Notes under the pieces: generated by a model | The model's database searches: none | What the model saw: only the letters and a program-made list of their open reading frames with translations | Told to the model about the DNA's origin: nothing | Made by a program: the position numbers and the translations under genes | Shown: piece after piece, positions 52,701 to 61,700 of the stretch | Layout of the letters: every line of letters begins with the position of its first letter | Numbering within the stretch: position 1 is the stretch's first letter | Assembly (NCBI GenBank): GCA_032622095.1 | Contig: CP136063.1 | Coordinates: 91,303,980 to 91,367,979 of the forward strand | Reading direction: 5' to 3' | DNA length: 64,000 nucleotides | Origin: Siphonodentalium dalli | Taxonomy: Eukaryota; Mollusca; Scaphopoda; Gadilida; Siphonodentaliidae

Positions 52701-55700
52701 TGATTTATACCATATTTATGCTCAGTGCTTGAAATGGCAATTTTCTTCTACAGCATTTTTTCTAGAACTGCATGAAATTCTATATTGGCTTCTATGGTTT
52801 TTTCTACTGCATTATATTTTGCCATAGCTAATTACGAGGTGCTTATGTTGGTTTGAAGCAATGAGGCAACTAAACAAGGAATTATTTGAGTTTATTTCTG
52901 AATGGACTCTCATTCGATTATAAAGTAAACATTAGAATGGTATATATTTGTATGGATATTCAGATAATATAAGCAGAAGACAGGCAGAGAAAACATTCAT
53001 TCATTTCTTAACCCATTCATTACTAAACGGATTCTCCAACCCAGTTATAAAAGTATATATTGAAATGGTTTATTATTAATCTGGAGGGGATGGTCAGGAT
53101 AAATGAGCAGAAGGCAGATAGACCAAAATTGCAGAAGATTTTTCTTATGGGAAATGTTCAGATAAGTTCTAAAACCTAAGGAAACTACACATCAACGCGT
53201 ATTTAGTATATAAAGGATTAAGCCTGAATCTGGCTCAGCATAATGTTAGATAAATAATCAGACATGTCCATATAAGGTAAAATTAAAAGAAGGAAATGTT
53301 TTGACTTGTAACCATTCATATATGATTACATGTGCAACTAGAGCATGTGGCAAACTTACAATGGAATAATACTCCACATACATTGGATGATGGACCAGAG
53401 AAGAAGTTTCAAATTGGAATAATTTACTTCTCCCTATTTGTTTATTAGGGAGAAGTGGACTATTACCAGGGAGAAGCATAAAGGCTGAAGTTCAATTTAC
53501 AGCTCAACATCACCCTTCTATGATCCAATAAGTATTAATTTATGCAATACACGAGCAGCCCATTTATAGAACCAATATAATGACTAAATACACCGTTAAA
53601 ATAAAGAAATACAGTTTAAATATTATTTTGGAAATATGTAGTAATGCCATAAATAATCGACTGTGAGAGCTTTCCGATGAATGGCAACAAGCCATATTTC
53701 TGACTAAAACCTGAAAAATTACCAATAATTCTGCTGTGGTTAAGGAGTTGATTATTTAGGGCATTACTTATATATACTGGTGGTATAGGAGAGAGAAGTC
53801 AATTCTAACTAAAAATAAACGAGAGGCCGATCACGATCGGCAGATGTTTAACCCATACCCGGGCGATAGCGATTAGCTATAACTGATAATTTATCAAAGA
53901 TATGAACACAGGTATCCATATATCAGCACCATCTTGAATTCAATAGCTCAAATAATTTGTCTTAAGAAGGGGTTAAAGTATTTGTGGTTGCGAAGGGGGG
54001 GGGGGGGGGGGGGGGGTGTTCTAAATCTAATAACTCTATCCTTATTCATCCAAGGACCTATCTATGTTAGATCCAAGGGTTTAGTTATTTCTGAGGATAT
54101 GTTTATAAGTTGAAGTTAGCTCATTGGAAACAAAACTACCAGCTATTCAAATCTCATTCACTTCTAAAGAGAAATTATAATTAGTTGACAAGCCAGACTG
54201 CATAGAACAACATGTGGGATTCCATCTCATATTTAATTTGAACTTTAATGACCCCCGCCCCCCCCATTCTTCCCAGTTGTTATTTGTTTATCAATCATGT
54301 CAAAAATGCATGTAGTTTATACAGTATAATTCAAAAATGTTATCTATATAATGTTATACAGCCATGTTATTAGGCTTGCCGCGATTTTGGATTTTCAAAA
54401 TCGATTAATCGGTGGCTATAATCGACGATTAATCGATTTTTCTACCCATGAAATTAAATCTCAAATAGAGATTTAATTTGTAGTAAATAGATGCCAAAAA
54501 AAGAGACTATTAAGAGGTGCGTCTGGTAAGTGTAAGATGGTAAGTATAACTCCCGCACGTCGGAAATGAAGGGCATTAGTTCTGAGAATTTGCTCCCATA
54601 TAAATTCAAATGCCTCTATTAAACAATAAAAACAAAATAATTACTCGTAGTTTATGAACTTTATGTAAGCACTAAGCAGATTCAGAAATCATTTTGATTA
54701 AACAAATTGAACGAAAAAAATCGGAAAAATACTCCCCAACTCTCGTCGGGCCACGTGCTTCGTGAGACTGTTCGCGAATTTGGGATCGTGCATTAATTGA
54801 ATTTGAAGTTCGGGATCGTGCCTTTATTCAAAGTCGGGAATCTCTCAAGAGCGGAATAGCACGTGACCGCTGAACATCTGCTATCACGCATGCCGCGGAG
54901 TATACACATGCGTTGGCACATTAAAAGAAAAACCGCCGTGACGTGAAACCAAGACGGAACTAGATTACTCTGTCGGCCTGACCTCAAAAGACGCCGCAAC
55001 TGAAAGTTACATTGTCACAAATGTTTGCGTGGGTGGGTTTCTGGGTTAGATTAGTGCTGTAAATACGGTGCAAAATATTGCCTCTTAAGTTGAGATAAGT
55101 TCTTTGCAAATACGCTGTATGCCAGCGTTCTTGTGTTGTTGTATAATATGCATTGTTATTTGAACTAAAAAAGTCGATTTTCAAAATGAAAATCGATTAA
55201 TCGGCACCACTGACGATTGTTCGATTATTCCCAAAATCGCGGCAAGCCTACATGTTATACAGCCATTATATGGTGCGGATGCTGGCCCCAATGATCACTA
55301 AATCGAAAAGATTACCATAGTTAATATAAAGGAATGTAACACTGAATCAAATGGTTTCAAGACATAACAATATTTTACAAGTAGCTTGCAGACTAAAACA
55401 CATAACCTTCACTGTTAATCTTTTAAGCACTCTGTGGTCCCCAAAATTCAGTCAACCATGACAATATGAACAGATGGGAAAATAAGGTTCCTGGCAATAT
55501 TATCTGCCATATTGATTTTCAAAATAATGCATCACCTATAATCTGTAAGCATATTCAATTGGTGTCTTATTGAACGTTCATTAACTAATGAACCTGATTC
55601 AAAAAGAGGGTTCATTTAATATGTTTCTGCATAATACAAACAATAATGAAGATTTATCTGCTTGTAACCTATTGCATATAACAATTATATTGGCTATTAG

Positions 55701-58700
55701 CCATTATTTTAATGTAATATCAAAAGAATGTGTCTGAAGGGTTAATATATTTTTCAAAAATCAATTAATCAATTCCACAATCCATAGAAGTTAATAGTGT
55801 GAAGATAACCCAAGATAAGACATATGAGGAAGAGCCCATGTGCATTAAAGCATAAATCTGTTGGAAACTTGGAAAGGGTTAATTATTTTCTAAGCATATC
55901 AATGGAATATGCAGACAATTGTGTAGGTCATGGGTCAATTATCAGGCAGCCTGTAATGAAATTTCAAAATTAGATAAACAAGAGCCTGGTGTCATTTATC
56001 AAATTTGACAATTAACCAGCCATCAGTATAATATTGTTTGTTTATCTTGGTATCCATCTAACCACTTGGCCATAGCTAAATAGCAATTAATCATTTCATG
56101 AGCTGTTTACAATCTACATGGGCATACACCAGGGAATGTTATCATTATATTTCCAATAGAGTTGTCCACCATTCGACCATATACCAGTGTATTTCATGGA
56201 ACTACATTATAAGTCACTTGAATTATAAAGGGCCATAACTCTGTTAAAATATATCGGATCAAACCCAAATTTGAACTTGATCTGTATTTTGGGGTGAGGA
56301 CCACATGTACCAAATTTGGTGCAGATCAGATGAAAAATGTTTTGAGTCATAGCAGCTTGCGTGAGTTCTAAGTAAACATTAAGAGTGAAAAGGGTTAATT
56401 AAATGATACCAAAAACCATACAGATGAAGACCGTGCTAAGAAAAACCTAGGTAAGAAATATGAGGCAGATCAGAAGATATATGTTCAACTTATTACATTG
56501 GATAGCATGTGTGTGAAGGGTTAATTATTTTCTAAACTGATCAACTAATCGATACCAAAAACTATACAGGTGAGGGGTGTGTCATCATAAACCTACATAT
56601 CAAATATGAAAACAATCAGACAAAAAATATTTTGGTTATAGCATCGGATAGCTCATGACTATGTGCGGATGCAAAGTGTTAATAATTTCTAAACCGATCA
56701 ACCGATCGATACCAAAAACTATACAGGTGAGGAGTGTGTCATCATAAACATGCACATAAAATTTGAACAAGATCCGATAAAAACTATTCGAGTAAATGAA
56801 TCGGATAGCAAGTGTCTACGGACAGACGGACAGACGGACAGACAGACAGACAGACGGACAGACGGACGGACGAACGACGGATGGTTGATCCGGACGTCGG
56901 CATTATGTGTACCATACATGGTATGGGTACACATAAAAAACGAAAAGTGCCACAATTTAGGGAGAAGATATCTCCCAAGTCGTCTTCTATAAGCCTTGAA
57001 ATAGGGTGTCTGTCATTTGCAGAATGAGGTCCCCAGAGGGTGAATTTAGGGACCTCATTCTGCTTACACCTCAGCAGAATAAGGTTCCCAGAGGTAGCAT
57101 CACTAAATTCACCCTCTGGGGACCTCATTCTGCAAACGACAGGCACCCTATTTCAAGGCTTGGGACTCACTACTCTTCTATAATGGTCCCTCCATGGTAT
57201 GAAGTAACTAAATTTGATACCTCGAGAAATTTGTGTGTCTGCAGCAGGTTCAGGGTGGTATGACAAGTTCCAGAGTACTCCATATCCTGGACTAGTGCTG
57301 TACAGTATACTGACTGCAGAGGCAGGAAACACTGAATAGAAAGGATCAAAAGTAAGTCAATTAGATAATCTTATTACATTTTCATCAACTTTTTAGGTCA
57401 CACTCGCCGAAGACCAAACATGTTATCCTACTCTCAGCACTGCGTCATGACGTCTATTTTTGCATCTCTCGGTATCCTTGCATGTTATTTTTAAATTTAA
57501 CAGAAATGGATGGTGATGTTGTCTTTAAAGGTACTCAATACGATCAGACAAGACACTCTGAAATTACTATTTTTTTGGTTTCGGGTGTAAAAAATATTTG
57601 ATTCGAGTCGAGGAACTTCTGCTTCTGGTCCACAAACAATTGAAATAACAAACTTCAAAAATCGATATCTGATCACTCTGAGCTTTGATGGGTAGGTTCC
57701 CCGACTCGAATCAAATATTTTTTAACCCCGACACCAAAGAAATAATAATTTAGGAGCGTCTGATTGGATAGAGTACCTTTAAGAACATATTAGGTCTTAC
57801 TGTATGTTTCATTGTGGTCTGGGTCATAAGAAACTGCTACAGAAATTATAATAAACATAACATTCAACTGTTCTGAGTGGCATACAGATTTTCTCCTCTC
57901 GTGAGATGTGAGAATTATTTTCACTCGGCAAGTGCCTCACAAAAATAAACCTTCGCATCTCACTCGAGGAGAAAAAAACTTATGCTACTCAGAACAGTTC
58001 ACTATTGTGTATACATCCTGAATGATTGATGTATAGTATACAGACTGCGGAGGCAAGAAACACTGGAAAGAACAACAAAGGACCAAAAGTGAACAAGCCT
58101 GCAAATAGAGTGTCGGTCATTTGCAGAATGAGGTCTCCAGAGGGTGAATTTAGTGATGCTATCCCGCACAGCGGGCTAGTATAACCGAATTCACCCTCTG
58201 GAAACCTCATTCTGCTTAGGCCTCATCTCTGGTAAGTATCAATAGTCTCAAATTAACATTGTTTTTTAAGTTACTTTTTCCCTTCTGGGAAGTTTCTATA
58301 TCCCCTTAAAAGGGTGTAACACATTATATGCTGAATTTTAACATGTAAAACACATTGTTATATTATTTTGTTGGTTTTGACTAGAAATATAGAAAAATGG
58401 GTAAGTATGTTCTGTATTTCAGATGCACTATCATTCCCTTTTACTTAGAAAAGGAGATGGCAAGATTATGCAATAGCTAGACATGATATGAACATAAATT
58501 TTATGTAGACAAGACAATCGAGAAAAGAGTGAAGAGGTATAAATACGAACCTCCTCTGTCAGAACAGGCCGCATGGATTGAGCAAGCCTTGTTAAATTCT
58601 TAGCATATTCAGCTTCTGAAATTCAAAATTATATGCCGTGTCACATGTTTATTACACCAGGTCAGACACATCCCGAATTCCACTATTATATTATATATGG

Positions 58701-61700
58701 TATATGACCATAACATGTTTCCTTTATTTGTGTTGGAAATAGAAATCGGCGCATACCAGTGCACAGGCAAATTTCGCTCTTAATAATATCGCAGGGAATG
58801 AACATTCTTCTGACAAAATTTGTTGAGCAATCTTTTGTGCCAGCTTTGTTATTAAATAATATTACTAATAGTAATATATGCCTTTCTAAATGACAATAAC
58901 AGGGTGACTCAATCGCTCCTTCATAACAACATTTAAACTAATTGAATGCTAATTGAGTTGCTTATCGTGTGCCGTCATGATTAATCATTCTCCTGGACAA
59001 AATATATGTATGATATCGAATTAGTGCAACACTGATTTTGAATAATTTGTATGAAATATTATTTTGCATTATCCCTCTTTTATCAAATTCATGAAACGGT
59101 AATGGTCATATACCACTATAATAGTGGAATACTACTATAATAGAATAATTCAGGATGTGTCTGACCTGTACACCAATTTATAACATTTAAATTAACTCTT
59201 GTGAGAATTTAGATTTCAGTAATTTTCCAAAAACTGTGGACTAATTTGTTCAGGTAGGGTGCATATTTAACAAGGTACTTTCATGTGCCTAATAATAGTG
59301 TCAGCATGATTATTATTTTGTAAAAAACATTCCCAACAATCACTATTATTTAGCATTTTACACAGAGTGAAATTGCCATCACTATTATTAAAGGGGTACT
59401 GTACACTAAATCCGGCCATTTACGGGACCATCTCCTTTTAATAACAAAGCTGGCAACAAATGAATGAATTTTAACCATGGATTAGTGAAGAATACACTCA
59501 TGTGCTTTATGAACGATGCCAACGACATGGTAATTATAATGAACATCAATAAATGGCTGTTGTCATAAATTCATTTTCATTATAATTACCATGTTGTTTG
59601 CATCATTCATAGAGTACACAAGTGTATTTTTCACTAATCCATGGCTCAAATTCATTCATTTGTTGCTTATTTCTGTTGAGTATAAAAGAAGATGGTCCTA
59701 TAAATGGCTGGATTTAGTGTACAGTACCCCTTTAATTTCAGCCTAAATTCCCATCCATCACAATTATTAGGCACCTGAGAGTATGTAGATATCTTAGCAT
59801 GTGAGATGAAACATTGTTGGTGCATCTTAATACAATTACAACTACTTTTGATTTCATTGAAATGCATGTGTTTAATTGGCTGAGAGGACAGTGAGCGACC
59901 TGATCTATAACTGTAGAGAAGTTGAAGTGAACGAATCACAGGTAGTAATATTTCAAGAAAATGGGTGAGGCTAATGGTCACCCTGCATCATGACGGCATG
60001 GATAATGCGAAATCTAAAAGAAAAATTTGTGCCATGTATTTTTTTTTAGCCAAATTATCGTAAAAGAATCTGATTACATATACAGTAGTTACCATGAAAA
60101 CAAATGATCAACAAACTGATAAACTGAGATAATTTTATTGAGAATGCTACTGCTTCATACCAATGATGACATATCATTTGTTGCGAGAACGTCAAATGTA
60201 GTCAAATGCGACTAGGGAATTTGTATACATCGGGAGTTATCACCAGAGATTGCTAACCCATCAGGGACCATCGCTTTCAGAATTTCGGTCACCTCTTGGT
60301 TTTTACATCATTTTAAAGTATACATACATTGCAGGCAAACAGGAATTGCCTTCAGATATATTGTCTTCATTATTGGTAGTTTATCACCGAAATGGAAGTT
60401 TAATTGTATTCATTTTCTTAACATTTGTTTGGTCGAGTGTATAGGAGTCCGTGGGCGAACCACATTCAAAGTATAACTCCGTTATTATACAGTATGTTAT
60501 TCATCCACTGACACTTCTATTCACTCATAAATCCATCGAAAAACAATGTTAATTACATATGTAAGTAGATTATATCTAACAACATATTGATAATTGATAT
60601 CCAACAAGTGCACCGCTGGGCGGAGGTAACGCCCCCGACTGTACAATCAGAGAGGATTTTTCTTATTTTTGTGCAAATGCTTATTAAATGGCACTTTGTA
60701 AAGTTATGTTATTCATGAGTAAACAATCCAAAATCAAGTTATCATCTGGAAACCAAAAAAAGTAGCAGAAAACCTGAATTTTCTAAGTCCAAAAAGGGGC
60801 GTAACTCTGGAAAAAATGGGCGGACGAAACCACGGCTATGGGGAAATCTTGTCCCCCCGGCTGGTCTATTGGCATACCAAATATCAACTGAATTGAATTA
60901 GCGAAACCAAAGTTATGAGTTGAAACGTTCGTACGGACAATTTTCTAAGTCCAAAAAGGGGCGTAACTCTGGAAAAAATGGGCGGACAAACGTTCGTACG
61001 GACGGACGGAAGGACAGACGGACGGAAGGACGGAAGGACGGACGGCGGACGGAGGGCTCCACTATATACCCCCAAATCTCCATCGGAGATCGGGGGCATA
61101 ATAAAACTAATAGCTTTAATCTTTTGGCCAATGAAATTGCAGCAGTTTATTTGTAACAAACAAAGTTAATTAGAATCAATTGACGTTCAGTGTGCATACC
61201 AAGTTGTGCTTTGCGTTCAACGTAAGCCATAATTTCTTTTGCATATTTAGACCAAGCCTTAGCTCGCTGGAGGCTGAGTTCCACACCAGCATCGAGTTTA
61301 CACAGCACAGCATCAATCTCCTCCGGTGACAATTTAACTGAAATTAAAACATTATTAAGTTCAATCAATATCAACTAAAATTGCTAACAAACCCTTACTA
61401 TACTAATGGATTCTCAAATCCAGTTACAAAACTATACATCGCAATTGTCTATTATCTATTTTGAGAGATGTTCAGAAAATATTAGTCAATGACAAAAAAT
61501 AGAAGTGCAGAAGGATTCTTTTATCTGTCACGATTTTAGCGCGTTTAAAAATATATCGCCTTAATGTCTGATTGACCCAAATTTTGACCATATCATGCAG
61601 CAAATCTTAGAATAAGACATGCGAATTGGTGAAAGACGAACTGAGATATAACGCATTTCCCAAAGGTTATCAAGGTGATGTTTTACTGATATAATGTGTA

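Noticed and set aside
56784-57146. 120-residue minus-strand open frame with runs of VCLSVCPSVR
   Set aside because: The run is the GACA/GACG microsatellite read in frame, joined to family C repeat text.
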